A DNA stretch of 44,029 bases from Paulinella micropora (GCA_009731375.1 BJOX01000330.1:40331-84359); one strand, 5' to 3'. Numbered from the stretch's first letter, positions 1 to 16,489 are shown. Numbers and translations: made by a program. The notes: generated by a model not told the origin, from the sequence alone.

Positions 1-639
1 TTTTTTGTTCTCTTGCGCGCCTTCTTTTTGCAGCTCTAGCGTACCCCCTGCAACCCATTCAGCATGTCTTGGCCAAATCAGAAATCAGAAATTCTAACTG
101 TTTTTTTTTCTTTTTCTCTGACAGACGGACGGGGGGGGCATTTTTTTCATGGATTTTAGCAGGTTCCTGAGCCTCCCCCCTTCCCCTCCCTCCCGCCCGT
201 CTATCAAGCGGGGGAAACAAACCGATTTCCGAGTTTCTATTTTCTTACGTTGCAAACATATGCTGCTGTAGCACGAGTTGCAGGGGTGCTACAGCCGCGA
301 GCCCCCTCGCCAAAAATCTGTTTCGCTCTGCCTACACCCCTCCGCCTCGTACACGCTCCTTCCCGCCCATCCCTCGTCCAACACTCTCGCCGCCCGCCAG
401 ACAAAAACCAACCTAGCTGAACTGCCGTACACTCAGGTTCGTATTTGCATTCTATCCCGAGGTCGGTCGGCGGGGGCCCAAGTCCGACTCCTCGCGCGCA
501 CACAGGTGAGCGCGCTCCGACCGGGGGGAAGAAGGGATTATGCCGGCCCACCCGGTATATAATGGCAATACTTACCGTTCCGGTCTCAGTGTCCGTTATC
601 CTTGGTCTGGAGAGCCTCGGAGTTACGGAGTCCCTACTT
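1..639. other. Left flank, no supported gene
   Basis: Pyrimidine- and GC-rich sequence left of the first retrotransposon. Short open frames exist on both strands (about 237-562), but none has a recognisable domain, a good start or convincing splice sites. The last four bases before the LTR form the left target duplication (TAGG, 640-643). Confidence 0.5.
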
Positions 640-643
640 TAGG

Positions 644-860
644 TGTGGACATCACCCCCCGAATTATCAGGTAAAAAACCTATTTATAGATTTCGTCTGG
701 CCGGACACGTTTGAAATGCCAATTTGATCCTGGTCTTTTGGCGGCTTTTTGTCCTTGCGTCACTGAGCTAATATAACGAGACATCATTCTCTTTTTGAGG
801 ACTGTGTTTGGTTATATTACCGACTTACTCTTCCATTGAGCTATCGTTGGGGATAGTACA
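644..860 (+). repeat. 5' LTR, subfamily A
   Basis: 217-bp LTR with TG...CA ends. It shares its first 63 bp and last 154 bp with the two halves of the 3' LTR (4970-5032 and 5895-6048). It is related to the LTR of the second element, subfamily B: both have a CATCACCCCCCG motif near the start and a GAGCTATCGTTGGGG motif near the end. Confidence 0.93.
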
Positions 861-862
861 TT

Positions 863-887
863 TGGAGTCCCATGCCGGGCTCGAACC
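863..887 (+). other. Primer binding site, unusually long tRNA match
   Basis: Begins TGG two bases after the 5' LTR. Read on the opposite strand it looks like the 3' end of a tRNA: a TTCGA T-loop, the 3' side of the T stem, acceptor strand, discriminator base and CCA. Complementarity to a tRNA could extend about 25 nt into the T arm instead of the usual 18 or so. The tRNA identity was not determined. Confidence 0.8.
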
Positions 888-894
888 CCTTCTG

Positions 895-3800
895 CTATTT
901 GGCCTGAAATGTAATTTGAAGAAATATCAACTCGCAAAGACAAGCGTGACATATTTGGGGTACGAAATCTCTTACAATAGAGTCTCGATATCCAAAGAGA
1001 AGAGGGAGGAGATCATGAGCCGGCAGAGGCCGAAGAATTGCACAGAGCTGCACTCATTTCTTGCGATGGCGCAATATTACAGCCAGTTCATACAATTGGG
1101 GTGCAACTCGGGCTAAGTCGGAGAGAATGATCGACTTCGGTGATTTTGAGAAGTGGGATGATGAAGCCTTAGAAGCGTACAACACGCTCAAAGATCTCAT
1201 TTATAAAGATCCGAAGGATGGCGGACTCGTGCTGATGATGCCCGACTTTTCGAAGCAATTCGTAGTCGACACAGACGCATCAAAGTTCGCGATCGGCGCA
1301 GTCTTACAACAGGAAGATGAGGAGAAAAAGTTGCGCCCGATCATGTTTATAAGTAGAAAGTTGTGCTCGGCGGAGCGAAACTATTGTACGAGACAGAGAG
1401 AGGCACTGGCGGTGGTCTGGGCCCTCAAACGGTTGAGAGAGTATTTATGGGGTGGACCTCAGTTTATAGTAAGGACTGATCACCAGAATTTACTATGGCT
1501 GATGAATCATGAACAGACTGGCCGTCTAGCGAGATGGCAGGCATTCTTGTCATGTTTCAATTTTACAATGGTCCATCTACCCGGCAAGCGAAATGTTGTC
1601 GCTGACAGCCTCTCCAGGCTAGAGTTTCACTCAGAAGTGGCAGCTCTCGTATCATCAGCAGAAATGGAGGATCTATCCCCAGACTGCACATACGAAGTGC
1701 ATCATATCGAGTCGATGCAGATGGCGAGAGGGGTCCGATATAACCGATCGGGTCTACGTCATAGCCCGCAAGGTCCGGATCATGGGATATGTTGTACAGC
1801 ACATGTCCTCGAGGATGCTGAGTGGTCCTATGAAGCATATGAGAATATGAAGGCGGAGATAAAACAAGAAGAGATTAAGCAAGAAGCATATGCGGAACCC
1901 CCGCAGGAGAACAAGGAGGAGTTAGACGAAAACCCTGAGAGGATAGGAGTGCAGCTAGAGGATGGGACTATCCACATAGCCTCACCCACTGCATGGAGAC
2001 AGCAACAGGCTCTCGATCCGGAGTTCAAAGAGCTAATACAGCTATACAAGAACCCGAACGAGCTGAAAATGACGAAGGAGATTAAGGAGCAACAGAAGGA
2101 GATGGGGTGGAGAGACGGTCTCTTGTGGTACAAAGGCCAACACGGGCGCTATGCATCACAACCAGACAAATGGACTCTCTGGGTTCCTGAGAAACTCAGA
2201 CACATCATTTTTGTCGCTGCTCATAACTGCCCACTACTGGCGCACCCGGGCCGACAAAGAACGCATATGTTCATTTCGAGACGATTCTGGTGGAAGAAGA
2301 TGAAGGAGAATATTGATGAACAGGTCAATGCATGCATCCCATGCAAGACATCCAAAACACCATTGAAGGCGAATTTTGGCCTGATCGGGACTTTTCCTTT
2401 ACACTTAGGAATGTTCGAGTTCTTACACACTGATCATGTAGGACCTTTCCCGGTCACGACGGAAGGTTACAGATACCTTCTAACGGCCATAGACAGAGCC
2501 ACCAACTATGTATGGGTGGTCCCAGTCAAAGACGTTACGGGCGAAACAACAGCCAAGGCGTTGATTGACAGGATCATCTCACAGATTGGGGTGCCGAGAA
2601 AAATATGCTCAGATCGAGGCTCTGACTTTAATAATGAAGTCATCGACAAGCTATCTGCATATTACGGCATGAAATGGCAATATGTCACCGCCTATAACCC
2701 CAGAGCGAACGGCAAGATAGAGCGGGTGCATAGACCCCTCAAGGCCGCGCTGAAGATGTATTGTATGAAGAAGGAGAACCAAAAGGCATGGGTGGAGGCA
2801 GCATCCTCGTTTGCCTTTGCTATGAATTGCCTACCCTCTACAGCGTTAGGTGGTTCAAAAGGTTCCGTCTCGCCATACCAATTGGTATATGGGCGTGAGC
2901 CCGCCATCCCAGCCTCACTGCTGCACCCAAAAGATTCATGGGCAGATCAGGATGAGCTGTTTGGGGTGAGACTTCGGGCGAAGATGGAGGCGGAGCAAAT
3001 AGTACAGGCGCATAGGGAGGCGGAGCGCAGGAAGACTGATGCTGAAGGTGTCAGGCAGGCACACCTGGATCAAGTCAGATTTCAGGTCGGGGATATTGTA
3101 CTACTGTATCATCCTCAGGTTCCTCAGGGAGTCAGCTCGAAGCTGTTCATCCACTGGAAAGGACCATACCAGATCATGGAACAGATGGGGCCTTTGAATT
3201 ATAAAATCAGGGGCAGAGGGAAAGTTCAAATAGTCAATGTACGAAGGCTGATTAAGTATGATCCCTTCCTACTTGAAGATGAGTCCGTTGATCAAGCACT
3301 CAAACGGATGGAGGCTGACTTTAAAGAGGTCCCACCAATCCGTCAGGAGGATATCTCGGAACGGGATGCCTACAGGGCACCAATTGCGGAGAAGGAGGAG
3401 GCTGAGCTGGAGAACAAGCGGGCCACCGACCGCAAAAGTGCGGCGGGGACTCAGACCCGCAAAAGGGTGGAGTCGAACGTGCCGGAAGGAAAGTTCACGG
3501 AGGCGCAAATAAGGAGAGCGCAAAATGACCTTATCTACGACCGACCGAGAAAGGCGATAAGGACGGCACGTTCGCAAGGAGTCCATCAAGAGGGGAGCGA
3601 TGACGGAGATCAAGACCCTCGCGCGGGCAATGACACTCTCGTTCACCCCAGTTGGAAAGAAGGAGATGCGATTGGACATATTTCATGGGCCAAAGACGCT
3701 TTTTACTTGGTGAGGCCTGCGGCTCAACACGTAGCCGATGACACGCTCTCAGATTTATATCTCATGAGAGTCATGGCAGTACCTCACAAACGCCATACGC

Positions 3801-4147
3801 GATCGAATCGAATTTCGACTGCGGCACAAATAATACAACCAGTCTTACATTTCTGGAGGAGTCTGGATCCAGTGGAAGATCCTAAAGTAAGACAATACCT
3901 TCCAGTATATAAAGACGCCAAGAAACTTGAGACATGGGATGATACCATATCTCCCACAGATAAAGATCATACCGCGTGGACCATACAAGCACTACCACGA
4001 GGGGTGCTGGACATTCCTTTTGACTTGGCACAAGGCGCAATCCCTCACAAAATTTGGGACGTCCTCGAACAGTCTACCTTAGACTTAACTTTGGTTGGAG
4101 GTCCTCCACCAGGTAAAGGAGTCCGCGCGCGTAAACGGCGTCTATAG
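895..4147 (+). pseudogene. Pol remnant: RT end, RNase H, integrase, C-terminal extension
   Basis: Residual pol of the first Ty3-type element. The segment 895-1090 encodes only the last part of reverse transcriptase. A 2-nt deletion near 1091-1094, relative to the second element, shifts the frame; the downstream frame is then open to the stop at 4145-4147. Visible parts in order are RNase H (VDTDASKFAIGA near 1266), the HHCC zinc finger of integrase (near 2220-2350), the integrase catalytic core with its D, D and E residues (near 2433, 2614 and 2717), a GPY/F module (near 3160) and a long C-terminal extension shared with the second element. It lacks gag, protease and the RT active site, so it is not functional as it stands. 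Confidence 0.9.
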
Positions 4148-4370
4148 TAAGTATTTTTTTTCTCTAGAAGTATTGTGGACCTGATCGATTGCGAACATAG
4201 CATTGATCCAATATCGTCCCGACAACCTTACTTAGATATTAAAGCTACTACAGCATTCATTCTTCTAGAGATTAACAAGACACAGCTGACAAAAAATAGG
4301 CATTCTATTCTCTTGCTTCGGCAGAGACAGACGAGACGGCCACGAAACAGCACCGTTACGGGATCGCTAT

Positions 4371-4850
4371 TTGAGTGAGCGATGGTGTTTCCTGGATACG
4401 ACCCGCATTAGTACCAGAATGATGATCTCATTAAAGACTCTACAGTCTAATCAAGAACTGATATATTTTAATAACATGAACTGCTACACCGGATTCCATC
4501 GATCTCTACTTGTATCGGCATATCGCAAGGTTAGGGCGCACTCAACCCAACTTCGGATATAGTCGTCAGACTTGATCACCTGACACTATATTAAATGATA
4601 CCGATTTATACAAGGGTATGTCTTCACAAAAAGTAAATGTATTTATGGAAACCGACGACCGGTTATTACATATATATGGAAATGGCGACATTACATTATT
4701 ACTCAACCATAAAACATTATACTTGGACATACTGCACAAATATCTTATCGACAGAAGAAAGAGGAAGATTTTAATATAGATACTGAATGTGCTAGAGTAT
4801 ATATACGATTGGTACCGGGGCAAGTATCATTGTTGTTTTATAACGGCTAA
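4371..4850 (+). pseudogene. Third-ORF remnant downstream of pol
   Basis: The 0.8 kb between pol and the polypurine tract contains a decayed counterpart of the third ORF of the second element. Both start with a MVFPG segment after the codons for pol have ended. Matching blocks such as SDI..(V/I)R and LYKGMS recur, but here they lie in different frames with stops between them. Another open stretch follows to about 4850. No known domain was recognised. Confidence 0.5.
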
Positions 4851-4957
4851 TTCGTGGGTTGATGTATCTTCATACATAACTCTAAACGAATCTTAGTCAG
4901 AAAAGAAATCAGTTCAAAGCGTATTATGTCGGAAACGAAGTTCCGCCATAAAAAACT

Positions 4958-4966
4958 GGGAGGGGG
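4958..4966 (+). other. Polypurine tract
   Basis: GGGAGGGGG lies three bases before the 3' LTR start and is the expected plus-strand primer. The second element has the same tract immediately before its 3' LTR. Confidence 0.85.
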
Positions 4967-5032
4967 TACTGTGGACATCACCCCCCGAATTATCCGGTAA
5001 AAAACTTATTTATAGATTTCGTCTGGCCGGAC

Positions 5033-5890
5033 TGTAATGCCCCCAACGATAGCTCGTAAAAAGTCGGTAATACAACCAAACACAGTCCTCAAAAGATGAG
5101 AATGATGTCTCGTTATATTAGCTCAGTGAAGCCAAAAAGGAAAACGGCAACAGACCAGGAATAAAATGGCATCAGGTCCAATCCGGACAAATAATACTGA
5201 AAAACAAGCTGGTGCACCTGTCACCAGGAAAAGGTACTTTTTACCAGCTATCCGGGGGGTGATGCTTACACTCTTAGCTATCCGGGGGGTGATACTGAAA
5301 AAGAAACAGGAGGCAGATAGAGCATATAATGATAGCATAGAGAGGCCCAAAAGGCGTAGGTGTCGTGTTTGTTTGTATGCCTCTTCTGTCAGCAAGTCGT
5401 CTTACACGAGCTATTACTGTGGCACCTGTGGCCCCGACATGCCCCTGTGTAGCGGTGAAGGCAGAACGTGTCATGCCTGGCATAAACAAAACGGCAAACC
5501 AGCAAAAAAAAAAGCAGCGGACTTGATTTTCGAGGCCTTGAAGTAGCCTACTTGTTTGTTGCCACGTGGCAACCAGTGCTTTTCAGACTAGGGGCCGGTG
5601 TTCTCCAGAAATTGATGCAGCCGCCTCCAACACTTTTTTAATAAATTATTCTTTTTTTACATAGTTAAAAGATNNNNNNNNNNCAAGATAATATGTATTA
5701 ATATTATTAATATTTTTTTTTATTTTATTATTTTTTTCAGCTCCGGAAGTCCTGTATTTATTAATACTGTTGCCACATGGCATCCAGGCATAGGCACATA
5801 GACAATATAACGAGACATCATTCTCATCTTTTGAGGACTGTGTTTGGTTGTATTACAGACTTTTTACGAGCTATCGTTGGGGGCATTACA
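5033..5890. mobile_element. Nested insertion with inverted LTR-B ends
   Basis: Inserted in the 3' LTR of the first element and flanked by the 4-bp duplication GGAC (5029-5032 and 5891-5894). The left part, 5033-5270, is a complete subfamily-B LTR in minus orientation. The right end, about 5802-5890, is the last 89 bp of the same LTR in plus orientation. Both outer termini are therefore LTR U5 ends (TGTAATGCCCC...GGGGCATTACA), an inverted arrangement not expected for a normal integrated LTR element. The interior holds a piggyBac-like coding fragment, a 16-bp palindrome at 5558-5573 and a 10-bp gap at 5674-5683. Confidence 0.82.
5166..5546 (+). CDS. Chimeric ORF: LTR leader fused to a piggyBac-like cysteine-rich domain
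   Basis: The 126-codon frame begins at an ATG inside the antisense LTR-B, runs through the LTR end and a short duplicated LTR fragment (5271-5293), and continues into a cysteine-rich tail. Residues about 57-110 resemble the C-terminal zinc-binding domain of piggyBac transposases: RRRCRVC, then YYCGTC, then further Cys and a CHAWH segment. The DDD catalytic region of piggyBac is absent, so this is at most a DNA- or chromatin-binding fragment. Whether it is transcribed is unknown. Confidence 0.6.
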   Translation: MASGPIRTNNTEKQAGAPVTRKRYFLPAIRGVMLTLLAIRGVILKKKQEADRAYNDSIERPKRRRCRVCLYASSVSKSSYTSYYCGTCGPDMPLCSGEGRTCHAWHKQNGKPAKKKAADLIFEALK

Positions 5891-6130
5891 GGACACGTCT
5901 GAAATGCCAATTTGATCCTGGTCTTTTGGCGGCTTTTTGTCCTTGCGTCACTGAGCTAATATAACGAGACATCATTCTCTTTTTGAGGACTGTGTTTGGT
6001 TATATTACCGACTTAGTCTTCCATTGAGCTATCGTTGGGGATAGTACATAGGTATTCTCAGTCTTCATATCGAGTCGTTAGAACATTTATCATCTGTTTA
6101 TTAAATATCCTAGTACTATTAATATCGTAA

Positions 6131-6374
6131 CAAAAAGTAGATATTACAACCAAACACAGTCCTCAAAGATGAGAATGATGTCTCCGGCGTTGTATTAGCT
6201 CAGTGAAGCCGAAAACGAAAACGGCAACAGCTAGCCTCGGAATAAAATGGCATCAGGTCCAATCCGGACAAATAATACCCAGGCTGAAAAACAGGCTGGA
6301 AAAACTAGGTGCACCTTTCGGTAGCTCCAGGAAAAAGCTACTTTTTACCTGCTATCCAGGGGCTGATGGCTACA
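6131..6374 (-). repeat. Degenerate LTR-B fragment
   Basis: Minus-orientation relative of the subfamily-B LTR, lacking the outer U5 end and carrying several small insertions. It ends with GGCTACA, the complement of the LTR start. No internal domain is attached. Confidence 0.75.
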
Positions 6375-6867
6375 AAAGGTAATATTAATAGATTGGGAAA
6401 AAAAGGCAATAGTTAATATTTTGTAAAAAAAACTTTGAATAAATCGTTTGAAGTCATTCCTGAACGAAATCGAAAACTAGTTAGTGAAGTCGAAACGTCG
6501 TGCAGAGGAAAATCTAACGGGCCGGTCAAAAACAGTAAAATGTCAACGGTAGTGACCGGTCGTTAAATTACTCAGTCTGATAGTTTTAATAAAGAACGTG
6601 CTATAGCTGTGTGGGCAGCCGAAGAGATAAAATGGTAGAGGTATCAAGAGATACAAAAACTTGTGAAAAAAAAAAGAAGACATTTGAGTAAGTATCAGAT
6701 TCTGCCAAAATTTATCCAGACAACATGCTCACTTATGTACAGGGCTTTGAACAGTGTATGTGCACGAGAGGGCATGAAAGTATGAATGTATGTATGTATG
6801 TACGTTTATTTGTTTTGATGTATGTATGCATGTAGATATGTATGTATGTATATATATGTGATGCTCT

Positions 6868-6903
<36 letters not shown>

Positions 6904-7033
6904 CATGTAAACGAGAAAAAGACTCACCATAAAAAACCAAAATAAAAAACTTGGCACCGTTAAATAAAGAAGTTTAAAGCCGAAACAAGATGAATGTTAA
7001 CAGATCAACAACAAAACAAAAAACAAAAACAAA

Positions 7034-7034
<1 letters not shown>
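6375..7034. other. AT-rich stretch with short (ATGT)n and (GA)n arrays, no gene
   Basis: No convincing coding segment was found. An (ATGT)n-like array lies at about 6780-6860, followed by (GA)n at about 6870-6900. Confidence 0.5.
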
Positions 7035-7764
<730 letters not shown>

Positions 7765-8270
7765 TTAATATTATTATTATTATTATTATAATTATTATTA
7801 TTATAATTATAATTATAATTATTATTAGTATATTGTTATTATTTTTAATTATTTTTTATTTTATTTTTAAAGAATATATATACATACATACACATACATA
7901 CATACATACATACTTACTTACTTACTTAATTACTTACTTAATTACTTACTTACTTACTTACTTACTTACATACATACAAACATAAACACATGCATGCATG
8001 CATACATGCATGCATATGTATGCATGCATACATACATACATACACACATACATACATACATATACAATGTGCATATACATACATACATACATTACATCAC
8101 ATTACATTACATTACATTACATTACATTACACTATATACTATATATGCAATGTAATGTAACGTAAGTCTTGTAATGTAATGTAGTGTAATGTAATGTAAT
8201 GTTAATGTTAATGTTAAGGTTAAGGTTGGTTAACGTTAATGTTAATGTTAATGTTAATGTTAATGTTAAA
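7765..8270. repeat. Composite AT-rich microsatellite with an inverted pentanucleotide hairpin
   Basis: Successive (ATT)n, (CATA)n, (CTTA)n, (ATTAC)n and (GTTAAT)n blocks. The (ATTAC)n run at about 8090-8130 is followed by its inverse, (GTAAT)n, at about 8150-8200. Together they can fold into a long hairpin around the AT-rich spacer. Confidence 0.8.
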
Positions 8271-8506
8271 ATACACATGCATGCATACACAATACATGTG
8301 CATACGCAGAGTTACTAGATCTGTTACTCTCAATATGAGAACGTGTATGAGAATGGTGTATGCATGCGAGTTATACAATATGTACATCCATGTAAAATTC
8401 GTGTGCATGTACATATGGTAGTACCATGCATGTGTGTATCATGCATGTATGACTTGCACATTCTTGCACAACCAAAAAGTCCTTACAAGAGTTCGAAAAC
8501 TGCAAA

Positions 8507-8689
8507 CTAGATTGGATGACTAGCGCGTTTACCGTCAACATACTGCCAGTTGTAGCCCGCGCATCTGCTGGAATGGTTGATGGCCTGATGGATGCTCGAA
8601 TGATGGCGACCCATGCACAAGGCTGCTTCTCGGACAGAGGGGAAAACCTCACCAGTTTGAACAATCTTGACCGGCCTTGCGTGAACCAT
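8507..8689 (-). CDS. Small NUMOD1-like DNA-binding domain ORF
   Basis: A 60-residue frame that is almost entirely one NUMOD1-like helix-turn-helix module. It has a short strand (RPVKIVQTGEVF), a helix SVREAALCMG, a recognition-type helix SSIHQAINH and a closing strand AGYNWQYV. In known proteins NUMOD1 repeats sit at the C-terminus of homing endonucleases or HNH nucleases; no nuclease domain is visible here. It could be a single-domain protein, an exon of a larger gene or a remnant. The ATG at 8689 is the first in frame. Confidence 0.5.
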   Translation of the reverse strand: MVHARPVKIVQTGEVFPSVREAALCMGRHHSSIHQAINHSSRCAGYNWQYVDGKRASHPI

Positions 8690-9084
8690 AGCTTATAGGC
8701 TTGTATGATTCGCCCCCTCTTGTGAGCTTAATAGGGTCCCTTCAGAGTGAAAGCTGTCTTGGCACTCACAAACGCTCTTGCACGAACAATTTATTAGAGC
8801 CCGGCGGTCCAATAACAAAATAAATGGAGTGTTCTCCGGAAATACGAAAAAAAGGTTGAAGAGTTGGCTACAATTCTTTCGTAAATTACGGTTGTACCAC
8901 TTTGTCGCCGCAGGCCTGGCAATATTTTTCATTCCCCTAAATTTTAAGTGGTGTTGGAATTCTATCTTTTTCCTGAAAACCAGTCTTTCGTGCACCCCTT
9001 TGACCTTCTAAGTACTCTTCTACCGACCACGATTTACACCTTTCGTCTCATCATTATTGCGTATAGGTTGAAAGGGGCTTCGTT

Positions 9085-13824
<4,740 letters not shown>

Positions 13825-14163
13825 ACAGGCAACCAACTCCTGACCATGGCTGATGAAGTCGGGGCGTGATGCAAAGGGTTGATGAAGTCGGGGTTGTAGA
13901 AGGTAACTCACAACGAGCGTGAACTCCTGAAACCTCGACTTGCGTGTGCATCATCTCCTTAGGGCACACGCTCCTGGGGAGTGTTCTAGTGTTGTCCCGT
14001 ATAGTTCAAAAGGGCTCGGCTACCTTTCGGCTTGAACTGGGCACAGACACCAACCACAGCGAGACAGTGGTTGGTGTGCAGCTTGGCCGGTGCTGAAAGT
14101 TCTTGTCCGGGGGTAGTATAGGAGGCCATGGCTTTTCAAGCTAAGCCACGCCCATAGATTAAA
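13825..14163 (+). other. Probable 3' UTR or flank of the transcription factor gene
   Basis: Non-repetitive block after the stop at 13822-13824. It has a short internal duplication (TGATGAAGTCGGGG at about 13850 and 13881) and ends abruptly at an (ATCT)n array. A retroposon 3' end with an (ATCT)n tail is a possible alternative. Confidence 0.4.
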
Positions 14164-14164
14164 C

Positions 14165-14165
14165 A

Positions 14166-14221
<56 letters not shown>

Positions 14222-14328
14222 CGTCGGTCTGACTATCTGTCTGTCTCTCTGTCTCTCTGTCCATCCATCCATCCATCCATCCATCCATCCATCCATCCAT
14301 CCATCCATCTATCTATCTATCTATCTAC

Positions 14329-14377
<49 letters not shown>

Positions 14378-14418
14378 CATCCATCCATCCATCCATCCAT
14401 CCATCCATCCATCCATCC

Positions 14419-14467
<49 letters not shown>

Positions 14468-14518
14468 CCTACCTATCTATCTATCTATCTATCCATCTTT
14501 CCATCTATCCATCTATCC

Positions 14519-14555
<37 letters not shown>

Positions 14556-14814
14556 ATCTATCTAATCTATCTAATCTATCTAATGCATCTAATGCATCTA
14601 ATCTATCTAATCTATCTAATCTATCTAATCTATCTCACCTATCTCATCTATTTCATCTATCTCATCTATCTCATCTATCTCATCTATCTCATATATCTCA
14701 TCTATCTCATCTATCTCTTCTATCTCATCTATCTCATCTATCTCATCTATCTCATCTCATCTCATCTCATCTCATCTCATCTATCTCATCTATCTCATCT
14801 ATCTCATCTATCTC

Positions 14815-14860
<46 letters not shown>

Positions 14861-14895
14861 TCGTTCGTTCGTTCGTTCGTCCGTCCGTCCGTCCG

Positions 14896-14986
<91 letters not shown>

Positions 14987-15013
14987 GTCTGTCTGTCTGT
15001 CTGTCTATCTATA

Positions 15014-15058
<45 letters not shown>

Positions 15059-15118
15059 GTCTATCTATCTATCTATCTATCTATTTATCCATCTGTCTAT
15101 CTATCTATCTATCTATCC

Positions 15119-15174
<56 letters not shown>

Positions 15175-15345
15175 GTCTATCTACCTATCTATCCTATCCG
15201 TCCACCCCCTGTCCATCTATCCATTTATCTATCTATCTATATCCATCCTCCATCCTCCATCCATCCATCCATCTATCCATCCATCTATCCATCCATCTAT
15301 CCATCCATCCATCCATCCATCCATTCACTCATTCATTCATACAAA
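14165..15345. repeat. Long (CTAT)n/(CATC)n array with nine-base higher-order units
   Basis: Nearly 1.2 kb of tetranucleotide repeats. Between about 14550 and 14820 the unit becomes a nonamer (TCTAATCTA, then TCTCATCTA) and then the pentamer CTCAT, before returning to CTAT with brief TTCG and TCCG runs. No gene. Confidence 0.85.
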
Positions 15346-15429
15346 CATAGGTTATTCACGACGCGTCACGCTTCGTTCTCTATGTGCACTACGTACCTCT
15401 TCCCTCCACTACTACCAATATGTACGTAC

Positions 15430-15487
15430 CTATGTCATGTTATGCATGTTATGTATGTATGTATGTATGTATGTATGTATGTATGTA

Positions 15488-15518
<31 letters not shown>

Positions 15519-15661
15519 ATGTATGTATGTATGCATGTATGCATGTATGCATGTATGCATGTATGTATGTATGTATGTATGTATGTATGTGTATGTATGT
15601 ATGTATGTGTATGTATGTATGTATGTATGTATTTATGTATATATGTATGTATATATGTATG

Positions 15662-15695
<34 letters not shown>

Positions 15696-15835
15696 TGTAT
15701 GTATGTATGTATGTATGTATGTGTGTATGTATGTATGTATTTATGTATGTATGTATGTATGTACGTATTTATGTATGTATGTTGTATATGCATGCATGCA
15801 TGTATGAATGTATGTATGTATGTATGTATGTATGT
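15430..15835 (+). repeat. (TATG)n array
   Basis: About 400 nt of TATG repeats with TGCA and TGTG variants. The long methionine/cysteine/valine frames are repeat translations. Confidence 0.85.
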
Positions 15836-15839
15836 CTAC

Positions 15840-15873
15840 CCAGGCTGTTGGAAGCCCCGCTGAGCTCCGTTAC

Positions 15874-15908
<35 letters not shown>

Positions 15909-16415
15909 CTCTCTCTCTCTCGATATATATATATATATGTACATATATATATATATATATATGTTTGTATGTCTGTAGGTTGTTAGAAGCACCGATGAGC
16001 TCTGTCACGCCCAGCTTGGTCACTCACAGCCCCGTTACTCACCACAGCCCTACCAGCTCAGACTCGAGGTGCGACCAATGATTGCACTCATTCATTCATT
16101 CATCATTCATTCATTCATTCATTCATTCATTCATTCATTCATACATTCATACATTCATACATATATACATATATACATACTGCATTATGCATTCATTCAT
16201 ACATACATACATATATACTTACATACATACATACATGCATAGACCCACAGCCCTACCAGTTCAGACTCCAGGTGTGAACATTCATTCATTCATTCATTCA
16301 TTCATACATACATACATACATACATACATACATACATACATACATACATGAAAACATAAGGTGATCTCCGTCACTCACAGCACTGCCAGCTCAGACTTCA
16401 GATGTCACACCTAAG
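15840..16415. repeat. Duplicated non-microsatellite islands between arrays
   Basis: Two copies of one island (15840-15874 and 15977-16010) and three copies of another (about 16040-16078, 16245-16276 and 16372-16406) are separated by (CTAT)n, (CATT)n and (CATA)n. In one plus-strand frame the second island reads HS(P/T)(T/A)SSD(S/F)RC and several differences are synonymous. A minus-strand frame reads HLESELVGLW followed by a GTGAGT donor-like site. The pattern fits exon fragments, but I could not decide the strand or gene. Confidence 0.5.
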
Positions 16416-16488
16416 ATACTCATTGTTATCTATTTTTGCATGTGTTTATTTTACTATGTAAGCTTCCGTATGTAATAGTATGGACCAT

Positions 16489-16489
16489 T

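Larger units (their letters stand above)
644..6048 (+). mobile_element. Ty3-type LTR retrotransposon, internally deleted, nested insertion in 3' LTR
   Basis: The element is bounded by LTRs that start TGTGGACATC and end GATAGTACA, and is flanked by the 4-bp direct repeat TAGG (640-643 and 6049-6052). The 5' LTR is 217 bp (644-860). The 3' LTR is also 217 bp once the 858-bp insertion at 5033-5890 is removed. A tRNA primer site (863-887) and a polypurine tract (4958-4966) are in the expected places. Gag, protease and most of RT are missing: sequence next to the primer site jumps straight into the RT thumb region. Compared with the element at 36520-44029, the remainder (RNase H, integrase, C-terminal region) is collinear. 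The deletion and a frameshift near 1090 make it non-autonomous. Confidence 0.93.

Noticed and set aside
278-562. 94-codon plus-strand frame near the window start
   Set aside because: No domain, weak start, and overlapping frames of similar length on both strands.
863-890. tRNA-like T-arm and acceptor sequence
   Set aside because: It is only a 3' half in antisense, directly after an LTR, so it is a primer binding site and not a tRNA gene.
4970-5290. A stand-alone TIR element defined by the CATCACCCCCCG / CGGGGGGTGATG ends
   Set aside because: The left end is the start of LTR-A and the right end is the start of an inverted LTR-B; target duplications show they belong to different insertions.
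8093-8270. Telomere-like repeats (GTTAAT, ATTAC)
   Set aside because: Units are mixed, switch strand and lie internally; no canonical telomere motif such as TTAGGG is present in an array.
14583-15350. 255-codon frame of Leu/Ile/Tyr/Ser repeats
   Set aside because: It is the translation of (CTAT)n-type arrays; all frames and both strands are similarly open.
15430-15835. CRISPR-like regular repeats
   Set aside because: The unit is four bases with no unique spacers; it is a eukaryotic microsatellite.
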